This document shows, one piece after another, positions 17,709 through 25,396 of a stretch of DNA of 60,666 nt. The notes beneath the pieces are model-generated. The model saw only the letters and a program-made list of their open reading frames with translations. It was not told the origin of the DNA and ran no database searches. This DNA is from an uncultured Eubacteriales bacterium (GTDB lineage: Bacteria > Bacillota > Clostridia > Oscillospirales > Acutalibacteraceae). The DNA lies in the NCBI GenBank assembly GCA_900315195.1, contig OMYD01000007.1, positions 1 to 60,666 of the forward strand, read 5' to 3'. The translations under genes and the position numbers were made by a program. How positions within the stretch are numbered: the stretch's first letter is position 1; each line of letters starts with the position of its first letter.

Positions 17709-18662
17709 ATGTCAAAACGAGCGCTGTGTTTTATTTTGACTTTAATAATGACAACCTCAATACTGTTCGGTTCCATATGCTCGGCGAAGGGTGAGGAGAT
17801 TTCCGTGAAAGAAAATTCGCTGTCCGCCTTGAATGAGTCTGAGGAGACTTCTACAACCGTGCCGCCAGCCACAATTTCCACAGCGCGGTTCCCGTCTCTT
17901 TCGGTTACTTTGATTTCCAACTATTTCAGCAAAACCAGCGCTGATTATAACGAGTATACAAAAGAGTTTACAATTAAATTCAAGCTGCATTCGTCAAAGG
18001 AGCTGCTCTCTGTAAACTGGACGCTCTCGTATGACAGCGAAGTGTTGAAGATCGACCCGTCTAAAAACACATTAAATTTGATTTGTCCTACAATGAGCAA
18101 AAGTTCATCGGTAAGCTTTGATGATGAAAACGGGCTGGTAGAGTTTAACGCAACCGATATGTCCATGTATGACTTTACAAATGAGGAGTCAGACTTTGTT
18201 CGAATTGTTTTTGACGCGCCGAATCTGACACCGAATGATACTGAGATTACAAAGGTTGATTTATCGGTTGAGGATTTATGGGTGTCCGAGCCTGACCCGA
18301 AAACGGGGTTGTCGCTTGTTAATAAAGAGATTTGCCTTGTAAAAAAAGGAAATGTGATAAACAACGCGCGTACAAAAGAGGTAAGCGTTTCAAAGCATAC
18401 TCAAATAACGCCTTCTACCTTTCATGATTCAAACTATACGCCGTCCACAAAAGACGAGGCGAACACAACAACGGTAAAGCCTACCGAAAAGCCAACCGCC
18501 GCGCCCACATCGGCTACTTCGCCGCAAAACAATTCCAAGGATAACAGCGATGCTAAAATATTTACCGGCGAGTGGTACATCGCGCTGATTATACTAGTAA
18601 TGCTGCTGATATGCTCTATTGTATTATTTATAATGCGAAAACGCGACATATATAATAACTGA
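17709..18662 (+). CDS. tail-anchored surface protein with one SN(F/Y)F-type cohesin-like module
   Basis: ATG 17709 lies seven bases after GGAGGG; the in-frame ATG at 17694 overlaps that site. The 317 residues have a signal peptide (1-27), a Thr-rich segment, a beta-rich module (about 60-220) opening LSVTLISNYFSKT, then a Thr/Pro/Lys linker, KIFTGEW, a membrane helix and MRKRD. The module opening and the later NWTLSYDSEVLKIDPSKN match the modules of the 1000-residue protein at 12076 (CDWILTYDGTVLQFDEAAN), so the two probably share a fold and perhaps partners. The DNA looks more AT-rich and less codon-biased than that gene, suggesting lower expression. Confidence 0.65.
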   Translation: MSKRALCFILTLIMTTSILFGSICSAKGEEISVKENSLSALNESEETSTTVPPATISTARFPSLSVTLISNYFSKTSADYNEYTKEFTIKFKLHSSKELLSVNWTLSYDSEVLKIDPSKNTLNLICPTMSKSSSVSFDDENGLVEFNATDMSMYDFTNEESDFVRIVFDAPNLTPNDTEITKVDLSVEDLWVSEPDPKTGLSLVNKEICLVKKGNVINNARTKEVSVSKHTQITPSTFHDSNYTPSTKDEANTTTVKPTEKPTAAPTSATSPQNNSKDNSDAKIFTGEWYIALIILVMLLICSIVLFIMRKRDIYNN

Positions 18663-18669
18663 TAATTTT

Positions 18670-18706
18670 ACCGCCCTGCTGTTGACAGACAGGGCGGTGT
18701 TTTGTT
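18670..18706. terminator. hairpin between convergent surface-protein genes
   Basis: Perfect 9-bp stem ACCGCCCTG/CAGGGCGGT followed on the plus strand by GTTTTGTT. It lies between two convergent genes and may serve both. Confidence 0.7.
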
Positions 18707-18761
18707 GTATTCTAATAGGATACTATAAAAATTCTTGCAGAATAATCATTCCAACATGTGA

Positions 18762-20507
18762 TCAAGGGGTTACATGTTCCGGAATAGTTCCGTTTTCATC
18801 AAATGTGAAGTGCCTTCCGTCCGAACATTGTCCGTCATACCAGAAATTATAGTCCTCATATGTTGCCTTGCAGTTGTTGACGTGGATCTCGCCGCCGTCT
18901 CTTGTACCGAATGTCGCAAAAGGACACCGCGGATTGTTTCGCTGAATAAGATTAACATTATTGACGTTAAGGTTCAAATAAGCTCCCGTGCAATCGTATG
19001 CTTTTAGAATTCTTGCGGTTTCAAGCGAAAATACGGCATTGTCAATTGTGCTTTTACAGTCGGGATCGCCGTTGATGGTTATTTCATAACTGCATTTGGT
19101 CACAGCCATATAAGTAAATGTATATTTCCACGCTACCGGAGTTTTGATAGAGTGTCCGTTAAGATTGACTGTAAGTTTCAATCCGTCACGGTTAGGCTGC
19201 GGAAAACTGATATAGCCGTCAGAGTCATGCGGAAGCTTGTTGTTTACGTTTCTGTACGCGTCGCCGGGATAAAAGTCACCTGTTGTTGCCCAGTCTTTGT
19301 TTAGTGTAAACACCATTTCCGAAGGATAGTCGGAGTTGCTTGTGTTGTAGAACGCCAAGGTGTTCATTACAAGCCAGCCCTTCATGGGATCGTCAACGCT
19401 AAAGCTGTAGGAGTCGGCGCCGATAATGATCGAAACCTCCGCCGCTTTTCCGTTTTGATATTTCTGCTCAACAGCATTGTAAGCGGTAACAACCTCTTGC
19501 AGAGCGTTGTAATAGTTTTGCGCCTTGTTTTTCAGAGCGTCTGCATTGTTCGCAAGCTGCTTTTTCATGGCCTGAGCGTCGCTGCCGTGGTTTTGATAGT
19601 ATTCATAGTTATTTATATCATACTGCATTTGAGCAAGCTGCAAACAGTCCATATAATATACAATCATCTCAGCCTCATATCCTTTGAGGTCGTTTTTGAT
19701 CGTGTCGTATGAAACCAGCTGCTTTAAATCGTTAATATTTTTAACGCCGGTACCATCTGAGGTGATCTGCGCTTCAGCGTCGCTGTCATATTCCATTTTT
19801 TCCAGATTATAAAGAAGGTCAAATGTTCCGCCCTTGGTATTAAGATAGTTTTTCATGCGGCTGAATTCCGTGTTGACTCCGCAGTTTGACACTATATCGC
19901 GAAACGCCAGATATGTGCTTTCGTCAATTATAGTGTACTTTTTAACGGCGAATTCGTTGCTTATACTGTTTTCGTAGGCGGAAATGTTGTTCATAAAGGT
20001 TTCATGGGCTGACAGCGCCCAATTGTGCTCCTGATCAAAATTATCCAGCGACCTCTTGATATCCTCTTTTTTCAGCTCGGTTGAGATCTCGTCAAGCTTG
20101 TCTGAAATTGTCTTGAGCGCCGTCATTTCCTCGTTGTGGTAGGTTGTCATCTGAGAGCTCATATTGTCGATATCGGCAATAATATCCTTGGTTGAGCGTG
20201 TAATGTGATCGTCTGTATCCTCCAGCGACATACCCGTGTCATATACTGTGCCAAACAGGCTGTCTATTACGCCTATTCCTGCTGCGCCCAAAACCGAGAG
20301 CCCGGGAACCTTGTCACAGCCAATTTCAATCAGCTTGTCAATAGCCTTGTTAGCTCCCGCGATTGCCGCGTCGCCCGCGGTGCTGCCAACGGATGATTCA
20401 GCGGTGCTTGCCGCTGACACTGACGTCATCCCGGTAGCGGTTACGGAGAGTGTTATAATTGCCGCAAGTGTTATTGCGGTCAATCGGTTAACTTTAAATC
20501 TTTTCAT
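18762..20507 (-). CDS. large secreted protein: helical bundle plus beta-rich C-terminus, unknown function
   Basis: The start is ATG 20507, just after AAAGGAGGCACTAATT; codons upstream overlap the promoter region. The 581-residue product has a signal peptide (1-33), then GDAAIAGANKAIDKLIEIGCDKVPGL-type helices with a hydrophobic Gly/Ala stretch (LSVLGAAGIGVIDSLFG), long amphipathic helices to about residue 370 with heptad character, then a beta-rich region with Asn/Gly-spaced strands (LTVNLNGHS, LNLNVNNVN, GEIHVNNCK) like right-handed beta-helix turns. It has no anchor. A helical bundle with a buried hydrophobic hairpin is seen in alpha-pore-forming toxins, but no family could be assigned. Confidence 0.65.
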   Translation of the reverse strand: MKRFKVNRLTAITLAAIITLSVTATGMTSVSAASTAESSVGSTAGDAAIAGANKAIDKLIEIGCDKVPGLSVLGAAGIGVIDSLFGTVYDTGMSLEDTDDHITRSTKDIIADIDNMSSQMTTYHNEEMTALKTISDKLDEISTELKKEDIKRSLDNFDQEHNWALSAHETFMNNISAYENSISNEFAVKKYTIIDESTYLAFRDIVSNCGVNTEFSRMKNYLNTKGGTFDLLYNLEKMEYDSDAEAQITSDGTGVKNINDLKQLVSYDTIKNDLKGYEAEMIVYYMDCLQLAQMQYDINNYEYYQNHGSDAQAMKKQLANNADALKNKAQNYYNALQEVVTAYNAVEQKYQNGKAAEVSIIIGADSYSFSVDDPMKGWLVMNTLAFYNTSNSDYPSEMVFTLNKDWATTGDFYPGDAYRNVNNKLPHDSDGYISFPQPNRDGLKLTVNLNGHSIKTPVAWKYTFTYMAVTKCSYEITINGDPDCKSTIDNAVFSLETARILKAYDCTGAYLNLNVNNVNLIQRNNPRCPFATFGTRDGGEIHVNNCKATYEDYNFWYDGQCSDGRHFTFDENGTIPEHVTP

Positions 20508-20691
20508 AATTAGTGCCTCCTTTGATGTCTTAACCGGAATTATTATAAAACACCAAACAGGACAAAATAATGACAAAAAGACCACTAAATTATTTTTCTT
20601 CAGTGGCCTTTGTTTTTTGTGTTTAAATAAGCTTTATGAGAAGCTGTTTTAGGGGATCGCATTATTCGGGGAAGAGCGAGGCAGATAACGT

Positions 20692-20726
20692 TATAAAAAT
20701 AAAAAGGGCTGCGAAAACAGCCCTTT
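20692..20726 (-). terminator. terminator of rpmB
   Basis: On the minus strand AAAGGGCTG/CAGCCCTTT with a TTTTCG loop, followed by TTATTTTTAT. It lies 15 bases beyond the rpmB stop. Confidence 0.85.
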
Positions 20727-20740
20727 AAGATGTAAATTTA

Positions 20741-20929
20741 TTAGTTTGCTCTGGTAACCTTACCTGAACGTAAGCAACGGGTGCAAGCATATACGCGCTT
20801 CGGTGAGCCGTCAACAATTGCCTTAACACGCTGAACGTTGGGCTTCCAAGTTCTGTTGGAACGTCTGTGAGAGTGAGATACCTTGATGCCGAATTTTACA
20901 TCCTTACCGCAGAATTCACATTTTTTTTC
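20741..20929 (-). CDS. rpmB: 50S ribosomal protein bL28, with no start codon in the given sequence
   Basis: The minus strand encodes a clear bL28: zinc pair CEFCGK, the signature GIKVSHSHRRSNRTWKPNV, a second CTRC pair and an RAN end. Reading upstream from the first Cys codon gives AAA AAA GAA and then TAG, with no ATG, GTG or TTG in frame. Family members normally begin M-A-K-C-E. The A8 run here is followed by TGTGAA, and the ATG visible there is out of frame (ATG TGA). Loss of 8 bp between AAAATG repeats would explain it. Either the assembly lacks a few bases or the gene is truly damaged. Coordinates include the three codons before the first Cys. Confidence 0.85.
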   Translation of the reverse strand, partial: EKKCEFCGKDVKFGIKVSHSHRRSNRTWKPNVQRVKAIVDGSPKRVYACTRCLRSGKVTRAN

Positions 20930-21016
20930 CTAACTTTGTTATAATAACAGAAAAACAGAAAAAAAGCAAGTGTTTTTTTAAAATTTCTTAACTTGTTTTA
21001 AAACTTCTTATTTTCC

Positions 21017-21045
21017 TTGTTTTTTTTGCGGTTTTGATATATAAT
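21017..21045 (+). promoter_or_regulatory. sigma-A promoter of the protease-scp cluster
   Basis: TTGTTT (21017-21022), 17 bases, TATAAT (21040-21045), followed 25 bases later by AGGAGG. Confidence 0.6.
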
Positions 21046-21081
21046 ATATACTATCTATAATTGTGTTCATAGGAGGATTAT

Positions 21082-21783
21082 ATGCTGCTGACATTATTAA
21101 ACGGGCATTTTACAATGGAGCAGGTGTTTGCGCAGATCCTTGCCGTGCTTCTTGTTATCTTTCTTATTCTTCCGTTCCATGAGTGGGCGCACGCCTTTAC
21201 GGCTTCTTGCCTCGGCGACAAGGGCATAAAAGCCCGCGGCAGATTATCGCTTAACCCGATAAGCCATATCGACCCTATCGGCGCGGTCATGCTGCTGCTC
21301 ATCGGCTTCGGCTGGGCTAAGCCCGTTCCCGTTGACCCGCGTTATTTCAAGCACCCTAAGCTGGGAATGGCGATCACAGCGTTCATGGGACCAGTAGCCA
21401 ATATGGTTGCAGCGCTTGCGGGCTATCTTGTTTACTATGTATTCTTGTACAATTTCCCCGATATGCTTATTTCAACAAACGGAATGACCTTCAGTTACAC
21501 ACTCCTGTACTATTTCCTGTCATTCTATATTATGGTTAACCTCAGCCTGGCGGTGTTTAACCTTATTCCCATTCCGCCGCTTGACGGCTCAAAGGTGCTG
21601 TTTGTGTTCCTGCCCAATAAGGCGGTCAACTTTTTCTACCGTTATCAGAACGTGTTTTTTATCGTGCTGTTTGCCCTTATGTGGGGCGGCGCTCTCAACG
21701 GCGTTTTAAGCACCTTCACCGATTGGCTCAACGACGGAATAAGCTGGCTTGCAAGGCTGCCGTTTAAGCCGTTTGTGAGCTGA
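21082..21783 (+). CDS. site-2 protease family (M50) membrane metallopeptidase
   Basis: The 233-residue integral membrane protein has the zinc motif HEWAH (HExxH) in the first helix region and NLIPIPPLDGSK, which gives the third ligand (the NPDG-like PPLDG) near residue 172. About five or six membrane helices; no PDZ domain. It belongs to the short YwhC-type branch widely found just upstream of scpA in Clostridia. Members cut peptide bonds inside the membrane; the substrate here is unknown. AGGAGG precedes the ATG. The next gene follows after a few bases. Confidence 0.88.
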   Translation: MLLTLLNGHFTMEQVFAQILAVLLVIFLILPFHEWAHAFTASCLGDKGIKARGRLSLNPISHIDPIGAVMLLLIGFGWAKPVPVDPRYFKHPKLGMAITAFMGPVANMVAALAGYLVYYVFLYNFPDMLISTNGMTFSYTLLYYFLSFYIMVNLSLAVFNLIPIPPLDGSKVLFVFLPNKAVNFFYRYQNVFFIVLFALMWGGALNGVLSTFTDWLNDGISWLARLPFKPFVS

Positions 21784-21790
21784 GGTGTCT

Positions 21791-22519
21791 ATGGAAACGC
21801 AGCTGCAATATAAGCTTCCCGTTTTTGAGGGACCGCTTGATTTGCTTTTGACTTTGATTTCAAAAAATAAAATAGATATTTACGACATTCAGATTTCCGA
21901 ACTGCTTGAGCAGTACATGGAGCAGATAAACCGCATGCAGGAAAACCGGATGGACATCGCGTCCGAGTTCCTCACAATGGCGTCAAGGCTTGTGTACATC
22001 AAATCCGTAATGCTGCTCCCTAAGTACGAGGAAGAAGCCGAGGAGCTGAAAAAGGAGCTGTCCGGTCAGCTGCTTGAGTACGCGGTTTGCAGAGAGATTG
22101 CCGCAAAGCTCGGCGGGATCTACGACTTCGATACCTTCTTTCGCGCCGCGTCTCCCGTGGAATTTGACCTGACCTATAACCGCAGCCATCCGAGCGAGGA
22201 TATAGCAAAGGCTTATATCAGCGCGGTAGGCAGGGGCAAGCGCCGTCTGCCGCCCTCTGAACAGGCGTTTTCGGGGATTGTCGCGCATAAAATCGTTTCG
22301 GTAAACAGTAAAATCATTCAGCTTATGCGCAGGCTTTGGCACGGCAAAAAGCTTGAATATCACGAGATTTTTGAGGTGTGCGAGGGGAAAAGCGACTTGG
22401 TAGCCACTTTTTTGGCAACGCTTGAGCTGGTAAAGGGCAAGCGTATCCGAATTGAGGGCGACGGCGAAAACGCAGTGGTGCGTATGATTGAAAGAGAGGG
22501 GGAGACCTCGAATGAGTGA
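21791..22519 (+). CDS. scpA: segregation and condensation protein A
   Basis: ScpA is the kleisin that bridges SMC heads and, with ScpB, drives chromosome condensation and segregation. The N-terminal SMC-neck-binding region FEGPLDLLLTLISKNKIDIYDI is clear, and the C-terminal winged helix ends the 242-residue protein. ATG 21791 is preferred to GTG 21785 because GAGG at 21782-21785 is five bases upstream. It overlaps scpB by eight bases. Confidence 0.95.
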   Translation: METQLQYKLPVFEGPLDLLLTLISKNKIDIYDIQISELLEQYMEQINRMQENRMDIASEFLTMASRLVYIKSVMLLPKYEEEAEELKKELSGQLLEYAVCREIAAKLGGIYDFDTFFRAASPVEFDLTYNRSHPSEDIAKAYISAVGRGKRRLPPSEQAFSGIVAHKIVSVNSKIIQLMRRLWHGKKLEYHEIFEVCEGKSDLVATFLATLELVKGKRIRIEGDGENAVVRMIEREGETSNE

Positions 22520-23081
22520 TGATAATTCTGTAAAAGAAATAAATCTCAGCGCCGCGATAGAGGCGATTTTGTTTGCCGCGGGCGGCTCGGTCGAGCGCGA
22601 GAGAATCGCGCAGGCGCTTGAAATCTCCGCAGAGGAGGTCGACAGCAGAGTCGACGCGCTTCTTGATGATTATAACCGCGTGGAAACGGGCATAACAATT
22701 ATAAAGCTTAAAAACAGCTATCAAATGGTGTCGCGCAAGGAATACGCGCCGCAGATCCGCACGGTAATGGATTTGCGCAGAAACACTCCGCTTTCTCAGG
22801 CGGCGCTTGAGGTACTGGCGGTCGTGGCGTACAACCAGCCCGTTACAAAGGCGTTTGTCGAGCAGGTGCGCGGCGTTGACTGCAGCGGAGTTATCGGCAG
22901 CCTTACCTCAAAGGATTTGATTGAGGAAAAGGGCAGGCTTGAGCTTCCGGGCAGACCGCTTTTATACGGCACTACCGAGAACTTTTTGCGCTGCTTTAAT
23001 ATCAGCAGCTTAGACGAGCTTCCGCCGCTTCCCGAAAGCGAGGAGGAAAAGGAGCCGCAGGAAACCGAGCCCGAGGAATAA
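22512..23081 (+). CDS. scpB: segregation and condensation protein B
   Basis: ScpB dimerises through winged-helix domains and binds the central linker of ScpA. The 189 residues show the family patterns AAIEAILFAAGGSVERERIAQAL, YQMVSRKEYA, LSQAALEVLAVVAYNQPVTKAFVEQVRGVD and RPLLYGTTENFL. ATG 22512 lies after GAGGGGGAGACC and inside the end of scpA; an in-frame ATG at 22488 would give a nine-residue extension without a site. The acidic Glu-rich tail is usual. Confidence 0.95.
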   Translation: MSDDNSVKEINLSAAIEAILFAAGGSVERERIAQALEISAEEVDSRVDALLDDYNRVETGITIIKLKNSYQMVSRKEYAPQIRTVMDLRRNTPLSQAALEVLAVVAYNQPVTKAFVEQVRGVDCSGVIGSLTSKDLIEEKGRLELPGRPLLYGTTENFLRCFNISSLDELPPLPESEEEKEPQETEPEE

Positions 23082-23115
23082 TCGGCGCGGAAAAACATTT
23101 TGAGAGAAACGAGGG

Positions 23116-24216
23116 ATGTATTTGACGTGGCTTTATATACTGCTCGGAATCATCCTGCTGATTTTTCTCATTCTGTTGATTCCGATAGGCGTAAAGGTTT
23201 CGTATAAGGGCGAGGTAAAGGCGGTTCTGAAAATCGGTTTTATCCCGATTCGGATATATCCGCCAAAGCCCAAGAAAAAGAAAAAAGATAAGAAAAAAGA
23301 AAAGAAAGAGTCCGAGGACGATAAGAAAAAGAAGAAAAAGCCCAGTATCGTCAAGGAAAAGGGAATCCTCTGGCTTGTCGATACAATCCGCGAGGCGGCT
23401 TCTCTTGCGGCAGGCGCGCTTAAAAGCTTTTTTAAGCACCTTGTCATTAAGCGGTTCAGCCTAAGCATCAGCTATCACGGAAAGGACGCCGAGGACACCG
23501 CCGTTAAGTACGGATACTTTTGCCTTGCGGTTTATCCCGCCGTAAGTATTTTGGTAAAGGCGTCAAAATGCAAAAAATACGGCGTCGATATCTCGCCCAA
23601 CTTCAACGAAGGCGACCAGTCGCGGTACGCTGTGGATATTTACGCGTATATCCGTCTGCTGTGGATTTTCGCGATTGCTTTCCGCTACGGCTTTAAGGCA
23701 ATCAAACTTTTAATTCGTCTTAAAAACGGCAAAAAGCCGAAGAATTCAGATAAAAATGAAACTAATACTTTCAATAAAGGAGAGTTGGATATGGCACATC
23801 CCATCGACAATTTAATGAACATCACAATGGAAAAAATCAAGGAAATGGTTGACGTAAACACCATCGTCGGCACACCTATTACCGCCGAGGACGGTACGCT
23901 GATTATCCCCGTTTCCAAGGTCAGCTACGGCTTTGCGTCGGGCGGCTCCGATCTGCCCACCAAAAACGATAAAAAAGACCTTTTCGGCGGCGGCAGCGGC
24001 GCGGGCGTAACAATTCAGCCTATCGCGTTCCTCACCGTTTATAAGGGCAACGTGCGCCTTATCTCGGTTGGCGGCGGCGACGGAATTGACAAGGTTCTGG
24101 GCATGGTTCCCGATGTTGTCGATAAGGTCAAGGGCTTCTTTAAAAAGGATAAGAAAACCGAAATTGACGTTACCGACGACTTCTCCGAAATCACGGTTGA
24201 CGACGTTGATATCTGA
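23116..24216 (+). CDS. DUF2953 protein fused in frame to sporulation protein YtfJ/GerW
   Basis: Residues 1-220 are a DUF2953 protein: an N-terminal membrane helix, a very lysine-rich stretch (about 52-78), and a beta/helix region with ISYHGKDAEDTAVKYGY. Residues 226-366 are a complete YtfJ/GerW protein: HPIDNLMNITMEKIKEMVDVN, VGTPIT, GTLIIPVSKVSYGFASGG, a Gly-rich loop and IQPIAFLTV. These are normally two adjacent genes downstream of scpB. Here no stop separates them, and an internal ATG at 23791 has its own AAAGGAG seven or eight bases upstream, so both a fusion and a free YtfJ could be made. YtfJ acts in spore germination; DUF2953 is uncharacterised. Confidence 0.85.
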   Translation: MYLTWLYILLGIILLIFLILLIPIGVKVSYKGEVKAVLKIGFIPIRIYPPKPKKKKKDKKKEKKESEDDKKKKKKPSIVKEKGILWLVDTIREAASLAAGALKSFFKHLVIKRFSLSISYHGKDAEDTAVKYGYFCLAVYPAVSILVKASKCKKYGVDISPNFNEGDQSRYAVDIYAYIRLLWIFAIAFRYGFKAIKLLIRLKNGKKPKNSDKNETNTFNKGELDMAHPIDNLMNITMEKIKEMVDVNTIVGTPITAEDGTLIIPVSKVSYGFASGGSDLPTKNDKKDLFGGGSGAGVTIQPIAFLTVYKGNVRLISVGGGDGIDKVLGMVPDVVDKVKGFFKKDKKTEIDVTDDFSEITVDDVDI

Positions 24217-24268
24217 TTAATACGGCATATTCACGGCTCCCCTGCATATAGTATAGCGGGGTGTTGCT

Positions 24269-25396
24269 ATGAAAAAACTGTTTGCGCTGATACTTTGCTT
24301 TACCGTTGCTTTTGCTTTTCCTGTCAGCGTTTCGGCGTCAGATATTCCGAAAACAGGCGCGGGAGCGTTTGTACTCTACTGTGTGGAGAACAAAAAGATA
24401 ATTCTTTCAAAGAATGAAAGCAAGCGCATGAAGCCTGCCAGCACCACAAAGCTGATGACAACCCTGCTGACGCTTGAGGAAGCGGCTAAAAATGACCGCG
24501 TAATAACCTTTACCGATAAAATGATTGCCGAAGGCAGCTCGATGTATCTTGAAGTCGGCGAAAAGCTCAGGCTAAGCGATCTGGCTAAGGGCATGATGAT
24601 GGTCTCGGGAAACGACGCGGCAAACGCCGCCGCGGTTTCAATTTCGGGCAGCGCAAAGAGCTTTTCAAACCTGATGAACACGCGCGCCATGCAAATCGGC
24701 ATGGAGAACACTCATTTTGTCACTCCCAGCGGACTTGACGACGATGAGCACTACACCACGGCGGAGGATATGGCGCTGCTTATGGCGGAGGGGCTGCGCA
24801 GCAAGGCTTTTTCAAGCCTAACGTTTCAGAAAAGCGCCGCTGTATCCTTTGTCGAGCCGTCAGATAAAAAAATCACCTACTCAAATCACAACCGCCTGCT
24901 CTCGCTTTATCCCGACTGCATAGGCGGCAAAACAGGATACACCACCGCCGCGGGCAGGTGTCTTGTTTCGGCGGCACGGCGCAACGGCGTAACGCTGGTG
25001 TGCGTTACCCTTGATGACAGAACCGACTGGAACGACCATATGGCGCTTTATGATTACGGCTTTTCCCGTCTTAGCGGCTATCACAGCGAGGACGGCAGCC
25101 TTAAAACAGATGTCCCGTGTGTCGGAGGCGAGCGGAATACGGTTGAGGTAACAGGGGAGAGCGACGTTGCTATTGTCCGTGAAAACGGCGGTACAGATAA
25201 GATTGAGCGCAGGGTGTATCTGGATAACTTCATTTACGCGCCGGTAAAGAAAGGCGAAGCTTTAGGCAGGATAGATTATCTGCTTGACGGAAAGGTGCTT
25301 AAAAGCGTTGCGCTGAAAGCGGCGGAGGATGTCGGCGAAAAGAGAGTCAAAAAAGGAATATTTCAAAAAATAAAGGATTTTTTTACATATGGTTAA
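24269..25396 (+). CDS. D-alanyl-D-alanine carboxypeptidase (DacF/DacB-like)
   Basis: A 375-residue S11 penicillin-binding protein that trims the terminal D-Ala from peptidoglycan stem peptides. It has a signal peptide (1-24), the SxxK motif as STTK near residue 57, SGN in MMVSGNDAANA, and KTG in GGKTGYTTAAG. The C-terminal part is a beta domain with a basic amphipathic tail (FQKIKDFFTYG) that would lie on the membrane. It sits after YtfJ as in sporulation-linked clusters and overlaps rluB by eight bases. Confidence 0.93.
   Translation: MKKLFALILCFTVAFAFPVSVSASDIPKTGAGAFVLYCVENKKIILSKNESKRMKPASTTKLMTTLLTLEEAAKNDRVITFTDKMIAEGSSMYLEVGEKLRLSDLAKGMMMVSGNDAANAAAVSISGSAKSFSNLMNTRAMQIGMENTHFVTPSGLDDDEHYTTAEDMALLMAEGLRSKAFSSLTFQKSAAVSFVEPSDKKITYSNHNRLLSLYPDCIGGKTGYTTAAGRCLVSAARRNGVTLVCVTLDDRTDWNDHMALYDYGFSRLSGYHSEDGSLKTDVPCVGGERNTVEVTGESDVAIVRENGGTDKIERRVYLDNFIYAPVKKGEALGRIDYLLDGKVLKSVALKAAEDVGEKRVKKGIFQKIKDFFTYG

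Noticed and set aside
20576-20612. GACCACT/AGTGGCC hairpin with T runs upstream of the secreted protein gene
   Set aside because: It could be a terminator in either direction, but the loop is long and AT-rich and its relation to transcripts is unclear, so it is not listed.
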